From: Gammaproteobacteria bacterium
GTDB lineage: Bacteria; Pseudomonadota; Gammaproteobacteria; GRL18
NCBI GenBank assembly: GCA_026994225.1
Contig: JALWRI010000005.1
Location: forward strand, 186,001-250,000
Direction of reading: 5' to 3'
DNA length: 64,000 nucleotides
Within the stretch, counting starts at the first letter, position 1; each line of letters begins with the position of its first letter. The notes below the pieces were generated by a model. The model was given only the letters and a program-made list of their open reading frames with translations. It made no database searches and was not told the origin of the DNA. A program made the translations under genes and the position numbers. Positions 35,774-43,898 of this stretch are shown here, in pieces.

Positions 35774-36700
35774 ATGTCTAAATATGAAAATATGCCTAAA
35801 TCCGCTTTAATCATCATTTCTACTTGGCAACGCCGTAGCAGTGCTGGATATTTTATTCTCAGTATTTTATTTTTAAGTGTCATTGCTATTATTTTACAAA
35901 CTACTACGCTCGAATACGCTCATCTACATTTGAATAATTATCTTTATCTATTAGCTATTATGTGGTTACCCTTTCTTATTGATGCGCTTTATCATTTTAT
36001 TTCCTATCCTCAATATAGCAAAAAGAATTTTAGGCATTTATTTTGGATGATAGTGTTTCCCCCAGCAAAAATGATCACTCCTTTACCTTTAAAACCAACA
36101 TTAATCTGGCTACCTACATTAGGATGGAAAGTCAAAAATCATGCTTTAAGCAAATATTTACATCAACTTTTTAACCAACCTATGTTGATTATTGCTTTAC
36201 TTATTCTTCCTGTTTTATTGATAGAAGTATTTTTTACTCAATATGTTACACTATATCCTGTTTTGGCCAATCTATTATTAGTAGGTACTGCCTTTATATG
36301 GTTAGCCTTTACGATAGAATTTCTACTAAAATTTTCCACCGCAGACAGTAAATTATTTTTTTGTATTGAAAACTTTATTAACCTTGCTATTATTTTATTG
36401 CCTCTACTAGCGTTTTTACGTGGATTACGCATCATACGTATTATCACCCCTTTTTTAAAACACACCACCTTGCTCAAAACGGTACGAGTCATGCGTTTAC
36501 GTGGCGTTTTTATTAAAATGTATCGGGGATTATTAGCACTAAAGTCTATTCAAATATTACTCGAAAAACTCAGTAGTCAAGAAGACTTATTACAACAATT
36601 AAAAATTCAGCATACAGACAAAATACAAGAACTACATGCTTTGGAAAAACGTATTAATGAATTAGAAAGCAGCATTGCAAAAAAAAGTAATACGTTATAA
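35774..36700 (+). CDS. Voltage-sensor-like membrane protein without visible pore, C-terminal coiled coil
   Basis: A 308-residue membrane protein. Hydrophobic segments lie near residues 24-42, 53-73, 137-156, 160-182 and 196-215. The last three resemble S1-S3 of voltage-gated channels: WLAFTIEFLLKF is the S2-type acidic motif, and the following RGLRIIRIITPFLKH and VRVMRLRG look like an S4 segment with spaced arginines. No pore loop or K-channel filter (TVGYG type) follows. The chain ends in a coiled coil (about 255-302). Ion channel, proton channel or sensor are all possible; the voltage-sensor reading is a family inference from pattern alone. It lies where rpoD often follows dnaG. Confidence 0.6.
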   Translation: MSKYENMPKSALIIISTWQRRSSAGYFILSILFLSVIAIILQTTTLEYAHLHLNNYLYLLAIMWLPFLIDALYHFISYPQYSKKNFRHLFWMIVFPPAKMITPLPLKPTLIWLPTLGWKVKNHALSKYLHQLFNQPMLIIALLILPVLLIEVFFTQYVTLYPVLANLLLVGTAFIWLAFTIEFLLKFSTADSKLFFCIENFINLAIILLPLLAFLRGLRIIRIITPFLKHTTLLKTVRVMRLRGVFIKMYRGLLALKSIQILLEKLSSQEDLLQQLKIQHTDKIQELHALEKRINELESSIAKKSNTL

Positions 36701-36718
36701 GTATTCAATACAATTATC

Positions 36719-37417
36719 TTATTCCCAAATACATTGTTCCCCTGTTTGTTTTTTTAATAATGCAACATATTGCTGATGAGCTTTTAACTCCTCCTTATTA
36801 GCATAAATCACTTTGGTTTTTATCGCAGACTGTGATGTAGATGTCCCATTAGACATCGTTTCATGCTCTTTTGTATCAAAATCCAAAGCTAATTTGACTT
36901 GCCCCCCCGTCATGGCTAAATACACTTTAGCCAGGATTTGTGCATCTAATAATGCCCCATGTAATGTACGAGAAGTATTATCAATATTATAGCGTTTACA
37001 TAAGGCATCCAGGTTATTACGTTGACCAGGATGTTTAAGACGTGCCATAACCAGGGTATCTTCTATCGTGCAATAATCGGTTAATGTAGTATAGTGCTTT
37101 TTTAACAATGCTAATTCATGGTTAATAAAGCCTACATCAAATGGAGCATTATGAATAATTAGCTGTGCACCTTGTAAATATGCCATGAATTTTTCATCTA
37201 TATCATAAAAATGAGGCTTATCTTGTAAAAATTCATTACTAATCCCATGTACTTCTATTGCTTTAGCATCAATATTGCGATCGGGATTTAAGTACAGATG
37301 AAAATCATTACCGGTTAATTTACGATTGACTAATTCAACACAACCAATTTCAATAATACGATGCCCTTCTTTGGGTTCTAAACCTGTCGTTTCTGTATCT
37401 AATACAATTTGCCGCAT
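36719..37417 (-). CDS. dnaQ: DNA polymerase III epsilon subunit (proofreading exonuclease)
   Basis: A 232-residue DEDDh exonuclease. Exo I is IVLDTETTGLEP, Exo II HNAPFDVGFINHEL and Exo III LHGALLDAQILAKVYL (the catalytic His and Asp). It proofreads for the replicative polymerase. The gene follows rnhA on the same strand with a 35-base gap; E. coli has the two divergent, whereas here they are codirectional. Confidence 0.96.
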   Translation of the reverse strand: MRQIVLDTETTGLEPKEGHRIIEIGCVELVNRKLTGNDFHLYLNPDRNIDAKAIEVHGISNEFLQDKPHFYDIDEKFMAYLQGAQLIIHNAPFDVGFINHELALLKKHYTTLTDYCTIEDTLVMARLKHPGQRNNLDALCKRYNIDNTSRTLHGALLDAQILAKVYLAMTGGQVKLALDFDTKEHETMSNGTSTSQSAIKTKVIYANKEELKAHQQYVALLKKQTGEQCIWE

Positions 37418-37452
37418 CTATTTGTCCTTATTATGTTATAACCATTCATCAC

Positions 37453-37908
37453 TTATTCGATAATGTCAGATAATTCATCAATCCCACGATTTGCTAATTC
37501 ATCAACCCGTTCATTTTCTATATGCCCAGAATGCCCTTTTACCCATAACCAGGTTACATCATGCTGTTGTGCAAGGGTATCGAGTTGTTGCCATAGATCA
37601 GCATTTTTTACTGTTTTTTTAGCTGCTGTTTTCCAATTTCTTTGTTTCCAGGCTTTGATCCATTCAGTAATTCCTTTACGCACATATTGCGAATCAGTAG
37701 TAAGCGTTACGTTACAAGAATGTTTTAATGCTTGTAAGCCCTCAATAGCAGCTTGTAACTCCATGCGATTATTCGTCGTTTTTTGTTCTCCCCCCCATAA
37801 TTCTTTTTCATGTTCTCCCATCCTTAATAATGCGCCCCATCCTCCTTTACCTGGATTTCCTCTACACGCTCCATCAGTAAATATTTCTACTTGTTGTTTT
37901 AGTGCCAT
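37453..37908 (-). CDS. rnhA: Ribonuclease HI
   Basis: Degrades RNA in RNA-DNA hybrids. The 151-residue product carries the catalytic carboxylates in [12 protein letters not shown] (Asp), [13 protein letters not shown] (Glu), [11 protein letters not shown] (Asp) and [10 protein letters not shown] (Asp), plus the basic protrusion [14 protein letters not shown] and [11 protein letters not shown]. It starts 12 bases after the stop of the methyltransferase-like gene, an arrangement related to yafS-rnhA of E. coli. Confidence 0.97.
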   Translation of the reverse strand: MALKQQVEIFTDGACRGNPGKGGWGALLRMGEHEKELWGGEQKTTNNRMELQAAIEGLQALKHSCNVTLTTDSQYVRKGITEWIKAWKQRNWKTAAKKTVKNADLWQQLDTLAQQHDVTWLWVKGHSGHIENERVDELANRGIDELSDIIE

Positions 37909-37920
37909 TTTAATACTTTC

Positions 37921-38679
37921 CTATATTGACGATTCAGCCATACCCTGAAAAGAGGCATCAAATGCTGACATTGAAAACAACGGATGCACGGGAGTTGTTT
38001 CTTTACGTGCTAACAATAAATATCCAGAGGTAAAAATCGGCCAATAGCGTTCCCCTATTTTTTCTATAAAACGTAATCGTTGCAGTATGTTAGCCTGATT
38101 AACAGGCGGTACAAAAAAATAAGGTTGAAACACAACAGGATTTAAGTTTTGCATCCGTAACCAATCCATAAGTTGTTTATAATGAATAAAATAACTATCA
38201 GATAAATATTGATTTTTTTTAGAAAACCCCATTAATTGCTTAATCCGCCATAGACTCATTGGATTAAAACCAAGAATAATAACGTATCCATATCCCCTGA
38301 CGATCCGAGCAACCTCTTTTAGTATGCTATGCTGTTGTGTAGAAATATCTAATGTATGAGGTAATAATACCAAATCTACCGACTCTGACTTCAAAGGAAG
38401 ATGGATACCATCATAATAAAAAGTATTTTCTGCATGATGTAACCATTTATTTGAACAAATGCCAAAAAAATGGTAGCGTAGCAAGGAATCGGCTAATAGA
38501 TTGCGCTGATATGCACCGCTTAATTGTACTGCATAATAACCAGCAAGATGACGGAGTACAGAATGAATATGTACCATTTCCAGGTCAAATACAAAATTAC
38601 CTAAAGGAGTATTATACCATCTTTGCAACTGTTTCCATGATGCATCGGTATGTTTAAAACGATTAAAAGGGATTAACAT
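37921..38679 (-). CDS. YafS-like class I SAM methyltransferase-fold protein
   Basis: About 252 residues with the fold of the UbiE/YafS group: DLVLLPHTLDIS and LKEVARIVRGYGYVIILGFNP are the post-II motifs. The SAM-binding glycine motif (GxGxG) expected near residue 60 is missing; the region reads YAVQLSGAYQRN, so activity is uncertain. A TTG 12 codons upstream would leave only 13 bases to the divergent mltD; the ATG is preferred. Position between rnhA and mltD matches the mltD-gloB-yafS-rnhA region of E. coli with gloB absent. Confidence 0.75.
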   Translation of the reverse strand: MLIPFNRFKHTDASWKQLQRWYNTPLGNFVFDLEMVHIHSVLRHLAGYYAVQLSGAYQRNLLADSLLRYHFFGICSNKWLHHAENTFYYDGIHLPLKSESVDLVLLPHTLDISTQQHSILKEVARIVRGYGYVIILGFNPMSLWRIKQLMGFSKKNQYLSDSYFIHYKQLMDWLRMQNLNPVVFQPYFFVPPVNQANILQRLRFIEKIGERYWPIFTSGYLLLARKETTPVHPLFSMSAFDASFQGMAESSI

Positions 38680-38728
38680 ACGATAAAAAATACTATTACT
38701 CCACAACCTAACCAATAATTATTCTCTT

Positions 38729-40177
38729 ATGCAAGTATACACCACCTATAGATACGCTCCTTTGTACCTATGCTTTTTTATGCTCAGTGCTTGCAGTACT
38801 ACACTGAGTTCTAAAAGGGATCATTATCTACCAAACCCTGCCCATGTCAAGACAACTCAAAATAAAAAAATGACCCACCTGGAAAATAAACATAAGGTCA
38901 TTTTACCCGATATAAAGCTCTTTACTAATAATGCCATTCATCAAATACTTGAAACGCCCGTATCTTCTAAACAAAATACCTTCATTGATCCTCCAGCTGA
39001 TTTTCATTCACCTCTTACACTTTGGGAACAAATACAACAGGATCTACAACTACAACGTTATTATCAACATCCACAAGTAGATCACTATTATCAATATTAT
39101 TTAAAAAATAAACGTCATATACAACAAAGTAGTGAACGGGCAGAACCGATATTACATTTGATATACCAACAATTACACAAAAAACAACTGCCGGCTGAAT
39201 TACTCCTGTTACCTATTATTGAAAGCAGTTATTCCCCTTTAGCTCATTCACCTAATGGTGCTGCTGGAATATGGCAATTTATGCCTGCTACAGGGAAAAA
39301 CTATGGCTTGATACAAAATTATTGGTATGATGCACGGTATAATATTGATTTAGCCAGTCGTGCCGCTTTTAATTATTTAACCTATTTATATCAACATTTT
39401 AATCACAACTGGTTATTAGCGTTAGCAGCATATAATGCTGGAGAAGGACGAGTAAGAAAAGCAATCAAAAATAATCAACGCCAACATAAAGCAACTGACT
39501 TTTGGCATTTATCCTTGCCCACAGAAACACGTCAATACGTCCCAAAATTATTGGCTTTAAGTAAACTTTTACAACAACATGGCAATTACTTTTATCCTAT
39601 ACCCAACAACCCCTACCTCAGTATGGTGAAAACTAAACATTGGATTTTAATTGATACCTTAATCCGTAAACTAAATTTATCCAAAGCTGCTTTTTTATAT
39701 CTCAATCCAGGTATCAAAACAGGTATTATCCCTAAAAATATTTCGTTATTATTACCCCATAACAAAGCAAAACAATTTCGCATACAACAGTCTGAATTAC
39801 TCTTGGCTCATAATGGATATTGGCGACAATATACAGTAAAAAAAGGGGATACCTTAGGCCAAATTGCTCGCTATCACCATAGTAAAGTTAGCTGGATAAA
39901 AGCCAGCAATCAACTTGCTTCCAGCCATATTCGTATTGGTCAAAAATTACTAATTCCTAATACTTTACCCAAAAATAATACCCTATTAAAATCCCAAAAA
40001 CGCCAAAAAAAAGCGCAAGGATTACCGCAACACTATAGAGAATATATAGTACAAAATGGCGATACTCTATGGCACATAGCAAGAAAACATCAAGTTAATG
40101 TAGAAGCATTAAAACGTTGGAATAAATTATCAGATAAACGCTATTTACAACCAGGGCAAAAATTACTTATTTATTAA
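38729..40177 (+). CDS. mltD: Membrane-bound lytic murein transglycosylase D (lipoprotein with two LysM)
   Basis: Cleaves peptidoglycan. A lipoprotein signal ends at the lipobox LSAC (Cys about 22). The SLT domain (about 140-270) has the catalytic Glu in PIIESSYSPLAHSPNGAAG, then WQFMPATGKNYGL and LALAAYNAGEGRVRKAI. Two C-terminal LysM domains follow (YTVKKGDTLGQIARYHHSKV and YIVQNGDTLWHIARKHQVNV starts). Length, 482 residues, is normal for MltD. Confidence 0.95.
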   Translation: MQVYTTYRYAPLYLCFFMLSACSTTLSSKRDHYLPNPAHVKTTQNKKMTHLENKHKVILPDIKLFTNNAIHQILETPVSSKQNTFIDPPADFHSPLTLWEQIQQDLQLQRYYQHPQVDHYYQYYLKNKRHIQQSSERAEPILHLIYQQLHKKQLPAELLLLPIIESSYSPLAHSPNGAAGIWQFMPATGKNYGLIQNYWYDARYNIDLASRAAFNYLTYLYQHFNHNWLLALAAYNAGEGRVRKAIKNNQRQHKATDFWHLSLPTETRQYVPKLLALSKLLQQHGNYFYPIPNNPYLSMVKTKHWILIDTLIRKLNLSKAAFLYLNPGIKTGIIPKNISLLLPHNKAKQFRIQQSELLLAHNGYWRQYTVKKGDTLGQIARYHHSKVSWIKASNQLASSHIRIGQKLLIPNTLPKNNTLLKSQKRQKKAQGLPQHYREYIVQNGDTLWHIARKHQVNVEALKRWNKLSDKRYLQPGQKLLIY

Positions 40178-40179
40178 AA

Positions 40180-40201
40180 TATTCTGAAAAAGGGCAGAAT
40201 A
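40180..40201. terminator. Hairpin between convergent mltD and sulfur globule genes
   Basis: TATTCTG (40180-40186) pairs with CAGAATA (40195-40201) around an eight-base loop directly after the mltD stop. There is no clear T-tract, so it may be a transcript end-protecting hairpin rather than a strong terminator. A 16-base perfect palindrome, AAGAAAATATTTTCTT (40225-40240), follows at the sgp stop. Confidence 0.4.
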
Positions 40202-40238
40202 CGATCCACCCTTATCCAAACTAGAAGAAAATATTTTC

Positions 40239-40568
40239 TTACTTACTACTATCTGCCGATGCTGCCGGTGCTGCCGGTGCTGCCGGTGCTGGTGATTGAG
40301 GTAGCTGATAGTAAGGATTATAGCCATAGGCACTATAGGGATAGTAACCATAACCACCATAAGGATAATAAATTCCACCATAAGGATAATAACCATTATA
40401 GGGATAATAACCACCACCATAATAAGGGGGAGGATAATAACCCCAAGGTCCATCCCAATCATCATCGAACCAATCAAAGGGATTCCACCAATTCCCCCAC
40501 CACGCAAAAGAGGAGGAGGATACTACAGCGATACTTGCTGCAATCAGTAATTTAGAAGTCAATTTCAT
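40239..40568 (-). CDS. Sulfur globule protein-like, Gly/Tyr/Pro-repeat secreted protein
   Basis: A 109-residue structural protein. A clear signal peptide ends near SSSFA-WWG (about residue 22). The mature part is rich in Gly, Tyr, Pro and Trp with repeated GYYPY/GGYYPY units (about 42-85) and an Ala/Pro tail. This composition and repeat pattern match the envelope proteins of periplasmic sulfur globules in purple and colourless sulfur bacteria (SgpA/B type). It is strong evidence that the host stores sulfur. Imperfect DNA repeats underlie the protein repeats. An FNR-type box and promoter precede the gene. Confidence 0.8.
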   Translation of the reverse strand: MKLTSKLLIAASIAVVSSSSFAWWGNWWNPFDWFDDDWDGPWGYYPPPYYGGGYYPYNGYYPYGGIYYPYGGYGYYPYSAYGYNPYYQLPQSPAPAAPAAPAASADSSK

Positions 40569-40605
40569 GATCTATACTCCCAATAAACAACAGGCCAGTA
40601 ATATA

Positions 40606-40633
40606 ATTATATTACTATAAAGCTAAAGATCAA
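40606..40633 (-). promoter_or_regulatory. Sigma-70-type promoter of the sulfur globule gene
   Basis: Read on the minus strand, TTGATC (40633-40628) and a perfect TATAAT (40611-40606) are separated by 16 bases. The -10 lies in a 20-base perfect palindrome (40597-40616). Transcription would begin near 40599, about 30 bases before the start codon. Confidence 0.55.
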
Positions 40634-40651
40634 TTATTAATGTTTTAACTA

Positions 40652-40665
40652 TTGATCTAGATCAA
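40652..40665. promoter_or_regulatory. Perfect FNR/CRP-family box
   Basis: TTGATCTAGATCAA matches the FNR/ANR consensus TTGAT-N4-ATCAA exactly and is fully palindromic. Its centre is about 60 bases upstream of the predicted transcription start of the sulfur globule gene, the spacing of class I activator sites. A second overlapping inverted repeat, AGATCAAT (40627-40634) with ATTGATCT (40651-40658), shares its left arm. Confidence 0.6.
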
Positions 40666-40669
40666 ATAA

Positions 40670-41221
40670 TTATTTTCCCTCTGAAGCATTATAGCAAATA
40701 TCCCATTCCTGTAGAGCTTTTTCTTTCTTTCCTGTCGCTTTAATCTGTTCCCAAAACTGTCCAAAATCCCGTTGAGCATGTTCTAGTGAAAATACCATAC
40801 TATTAGGTTTATGCTTTAAAAAGAAAGTAATATTACTGTTTACCGTATCGTAATAATCCCGACTAATCGCTAATCGTTGCTGTATGTCTTGTGTATTTTC
40901 TAACCCTAATAAAATATCTTTTCGATAAGCACGCATAATGCCATAATCCCAACGTTTAGTAAAACTACGGGCAGTATCCTCTCTATCACGTTGTAAATGT
41001 ACATAAAATACGGGCTTATCCGCATACGCAATATCTAATCGTCCTAAAAACCAGGCTAAACGATTATCTGCTTCAATATGGTTATTCGGATATGCTAAAC
41101 GCTGTTGCGCATATTTTGCAATGTGTGATTCATGAGCAGCAGAATAATTATATATATGCTGACATGCTTTAATAAATGTGCTACTACCACAACGCCCAGT
41201 GCTTAAAATAAAAATATTCAT
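40670..41221 (-). CDS. Sulfotransferase-family protein
   Basis: A 183-residue P-loop protein. The N-terminal IFILSTGRCGSSTFIKAC matches the PAPS 5'-phosphosulfate loop of sulfotransferases, and VFYVHLQRDREDTARSF resembles the 3'-phosphate-binding block (Arg, then Ser replaced in context). It is shorter than classical sulfotransferases. Such small enzymes occur in sulfur bacteria and cyanobacteria; the acceptor is unknown. Only 102 bases lie between its stop and the sgp start codon, on the same strand, so sgp may be transcribed both with it and from its own promoter. Confidence 0.75.
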   Translation of the reverse strand: MNIFILSTGRCGSSTFIKACQHIYNYSAAHESHIAKYAQQRLAYPNNHIEADNRLAWFLGRLDIAYADKPVFYVHLQRDREDTARSFTKRWDYGIMRAYRKDILLGLENTQDIQQRLAISRDYYDTVNSNITFFLKHKPNSMVFSLEHAQRDFGQFWEQIKATGKKEKALQEWDICYNASEGK

Positions 41222-41312
41222 CTATCGCCCCAGCTATCTATTTCGCTAAAAAAATATACAAAAGAGAAAATATTACCTACAATTTACTCACTATTGTTAA
41301 TCTTGTTTTCTT

Positions 41313-42170
41313 ATGTCTTTTACTCCTAATACGCTTGTTCAAAAAAATATCTACCAAGCAAGCCAATATTTTCAATTAAACCGCCATTACTTGGGTTTAT
41401 CTGGAACATTAGGTCAGCATACTGGAAAAAAGACAGGTACTTCTGTTGAATTCCAAGAATTTAGACCTTATCAAGCAGGGGATGATATTCGGCATATTGA
41501 TTGGGCTGGCTATGCACGTAATAAACAATTAAATCTTCGTATTTATCGAGAAGAAATTAGCCCACATATTGATATTATTGTTGATAATAGCACATCTATG
41601 GCAATTAATGATGGTCGTAAAGAGGCATTAACTCGTGAACTCAGCGGATTTTTTTTATTAAGTAATCACACCGATCAGGGTAATACTCGTTTATTACTAA
41701 CCGGTAATCATGTACATCCTCAGGCTCAACTCACCGATCTACATTTTAAGGATAAAGACAATATTTTTTTTCATTCCCCTCATTATTGTCTTCCCTATAT
41801 CCGTCATCAAGGGCTATGTATTATTATTTCTGACTTTTTAACTACTCACAATATGCTTGCTGGTTTACGCCAGATTGCTGCCCGTGCCACGCAAGTTGTT
41901 ATCATTATGTTACTTGGCCCTTGGGAAGCACAACCCCAAACAGGTAATTATACCTTGCATGATGCAGAAACATCACAACAACGCCCTTTACTATTAGATA
42001 GTTTACAATGCCAACAGTATTTACAACGCTTACACAATATTCAACAACAGATAAAAAATATCACATTACAAACGGGTAATCTATTTATTCCTGTCATTGC
42101 AGATCAAGATTTACTCCATATATTAAAACAGGATTTTTATCCTACGAACATTATTACTCATACATTATGA
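41313..42170 (+). CDS. DUF58 protein with VWA-type MIDAS
   Basis: A 285-residue DUF58 protein. The family signature is RPYQAGDDIRHIDWAGYARN, followed by a MIDAS-type DxSxS motif (IIVDNSTSMAI). Such proteins act with a MoxR AAA+ ATPase and membrane VWA proteins as chaperone or envelope-stress systems. No moxR gene lies upstream; the neighbouring gene is on the other strand. Its stop overlaps the next start by four bases (ATGA). Confidence 0.88.
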   Translation: MSFTPNTLVQKNIYQASQYFQLNRHYLGLSGTLGQHTGKKTGTSVEFQEFRPYQAGDDIRHIDWAGYARNKQLNLRIYREEISPHIDIIVDNSTSMAINDGRKEALTRELSGFFLLSNHTDQGNTRLLLTGNHVHPQAQLTDLHFKDKDNIFFHSPHYCLPYIRHQGLCIIISDFLTTHNMLAGLRQIAARATQVVIIMLLGPWEAQPQTGNYTLHDAETSQQRPLLLDSLQCQQYLQRLHNIQQQIKNITLQTGNLFIPVIADQDLLHILKQDFYPTNIITHTL

Positions 42171-43894
42171 CTTTCACATATCCTTGGGGTTTTTTAGGTT
42201 TTTTCAGTTTACCTCTTATTGTTTGGTTACATCGTTATCGACAACAAGGCATACCACACACTGTTTCTTGTCTGGCTTTATGGCAGGCAGTACAACCTTT
42301 ACAACAAGAAGGGCAACAAAAATGTTCTCCTCCTTTAAATCTTATACTCTTATTAGAACTCCTTGCGGCAAGTTTATTATCCCTTGCTTTAACACATCCA
42401 CAACTCCCCCATTCACAGCAACATCATGCAGAACTCACTATTATTATTGATGATAGTGTATCCATGCAAGCGGGTAATGCGTATCAGCAAGTTTTGGCTT
42501 ATATCCAAACACTCAATCCTGATTGGTATTTTTCTATTATTTTATCTGGAAAAGAAGCCATTTTATTAGGTGGTAAAAGTCATAGTAAAAATACTGCCCT
42601 GACTTTATTACAACAACATACTCCGCAACAAATACACCATAGTTTGCAAGCTGCGATACTATTGAGTAAAAATATCACTTCTGATGAGAAAGCATTATTA
42701 ATATTTTCAGATAACCCCGATTTTTCACATCCTCGTTTAGTACGAGTTGGGGAAAAAGTGGATAATACTGCCATCATTCATGCTAATTGGAAAAAAAAAC
42801 CTTTTATTGTACTCAAACACTATAGCTATCAACATCATCCTCCTAACAATATCGACTTAACAATACACTATGATAAGCAACAACAACCCAGTATTCCCCT
42901 TGATTTTACTCAAACTGCAGAATTAGCAATGAGCCTTGATGTACCAGAAAATGTGCAACGTATAGATATACAACTCCCTGATGATAGTCTTATCGCAGAT
43001 AATCATATTACCTTATTTCGTCCTCCGGTGCGGAAGATATACTATTACCTTAATAAAGTACCTGCAACATTAAAAAAAGCCATACTACGATTACAACATG
43101 CTATTCCACTACTACAATCTACTCAAAAACCAGAATTAATTGATATATGGATTGATTCAAGACCATTATATACCTATTTTTCTCTAGTTTTTCCTGACAA
43201 TGTAAAAACAACACAAAAAAGTCAATTATTCCCTAGTGAAACCTTCTTGTTTCATCCCTTTCAAACAGCCTTGCAAGGCTTTGATCAACGTGGGTTATTA
43301 TGGTATGGATATACTGATCAGCCACACATAGATAATGCCCATATTTTACTTGCCAGTACATGGACAACCCCTCATACCGCACTAATACAACTTAATCAGC
43401 AACAACTCTATTTTAATATTGATTTACAACGAAGTAATTTTTTACAACATAATAGTTTCCCCATTATTATTTATAATTTGGTAAAACAACTGGATATAGA
43501 GAAAGGGGGATTACGTCAACACAATTATCGTCTGGGGCAATCATTAACGGTGCAATCTTCTACTGACGACAAGCAAAGCCCCTTTTATCTACAACTTCCT
43601 AATACACAGATTGTTAAAGCAAATGAAACCCAGAGTATTCAACTTGCTCATTTATCATTAACGGGTATTTACTATCTTTATCAAGGAAAACATCCCCAAC
43701 CTTTAGCCGTTAATTTTTTTGATAATACTGAAAGTGATACGACAAAACGCTTACCCACAACTTCCTTACCTCCTATTCAAGCAACCATGCAGCCAGAAAA
43801 ACACACTTTTCCTTTACATCATCTACTTACCTTTCTTGCACTTTGCTGTATATTATTAGCATGGTGGTTATGGCAAAAACAACATCAGGTATAA
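42167..43894 (+). CDS. BatA/VWA membrane protein
   Basis: A 575-residue protein with an N-terminal BatA-type membrane anchor (PWGFLGFFSLPLIVWLHRYR; second segment near 60-75), a VWA domain opening with the MIDAS motif IIIDDSVSMQAG (about residue 92), a long beta-rich middle, and a C-terminal membrane helix (about 548-567). The domain between the anchors faces the periplasm by charge pattern. It is the middle gene of a three-gene cluster, translationally coupled to the DUF58 gene. Confidence 0.85.
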   Translation: MTFTYPWGFLGFFSLPLIVWLHRYRQQGIPHTVSCLALWQAVQPLQQEGQQKCSPPLNLILLLELLAASLLSLALTHPQLPHSQQHHAELTIIIDDSVSMQAGNAYQQVLAYIQTLNPDWYFSIILSGKEAILLGGKSHSKNTALTLLQQHTPQQIHHSLQAAILLSKNITSDEKALLIFSDNPDFSHPRLVRVGEKVDNTAIIHANWKKKPFIVLKHYSYQHHPPNNIDLTIHYDKQQQPSIPLDFTQTAELAMSLDVPENVQRIDIQLPDDSLIADNHITLFRPPVRKIYYYLNKVPATLKKAILRLQHAIPLLQSTQKPELIDIWIDSRPLYTYFSLVFPDNVKTTQKSQLFPSETFLFHPFQTALQGFDQRGLLWYGYTDQPHIDNAHILLASTWTTPHTALIQLNQQQLYFNIDLQRSNFLQHNSFPIIIYNLVKQLDIEKGGLRQHNYRLGQSLTVQSSTDDKQSPFYLQLPNTQIVKANETQSIQLAHLSLTGIYYLYQGKHPQPLAVNFFDNTESDTTKRLPTTSLPPIQATMQPEKHTFPLHHLLTFLALCCILLAWWLWQKQHQV

Positions 43895-43898
43895 CTCC

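Noticed and set aside
37463-37948. A 161-residue frame opposite rnhA
   Set aside because: It is the complementary strand of a strongly supported RNase HI gene and lacks a ribosome binding site.
40309-40440. The short repeat units as a CRISPR array
   Set aside because: Repeats are imperfect, have no unique spacers, encode a clear protein and no cas genes are near.
40163-40507. A 114-residue repetitive frame overlapping the sulfur globule gene
   Set aside because: It is the same repeat DNA read in another frame and has no signal peptide or family motif.
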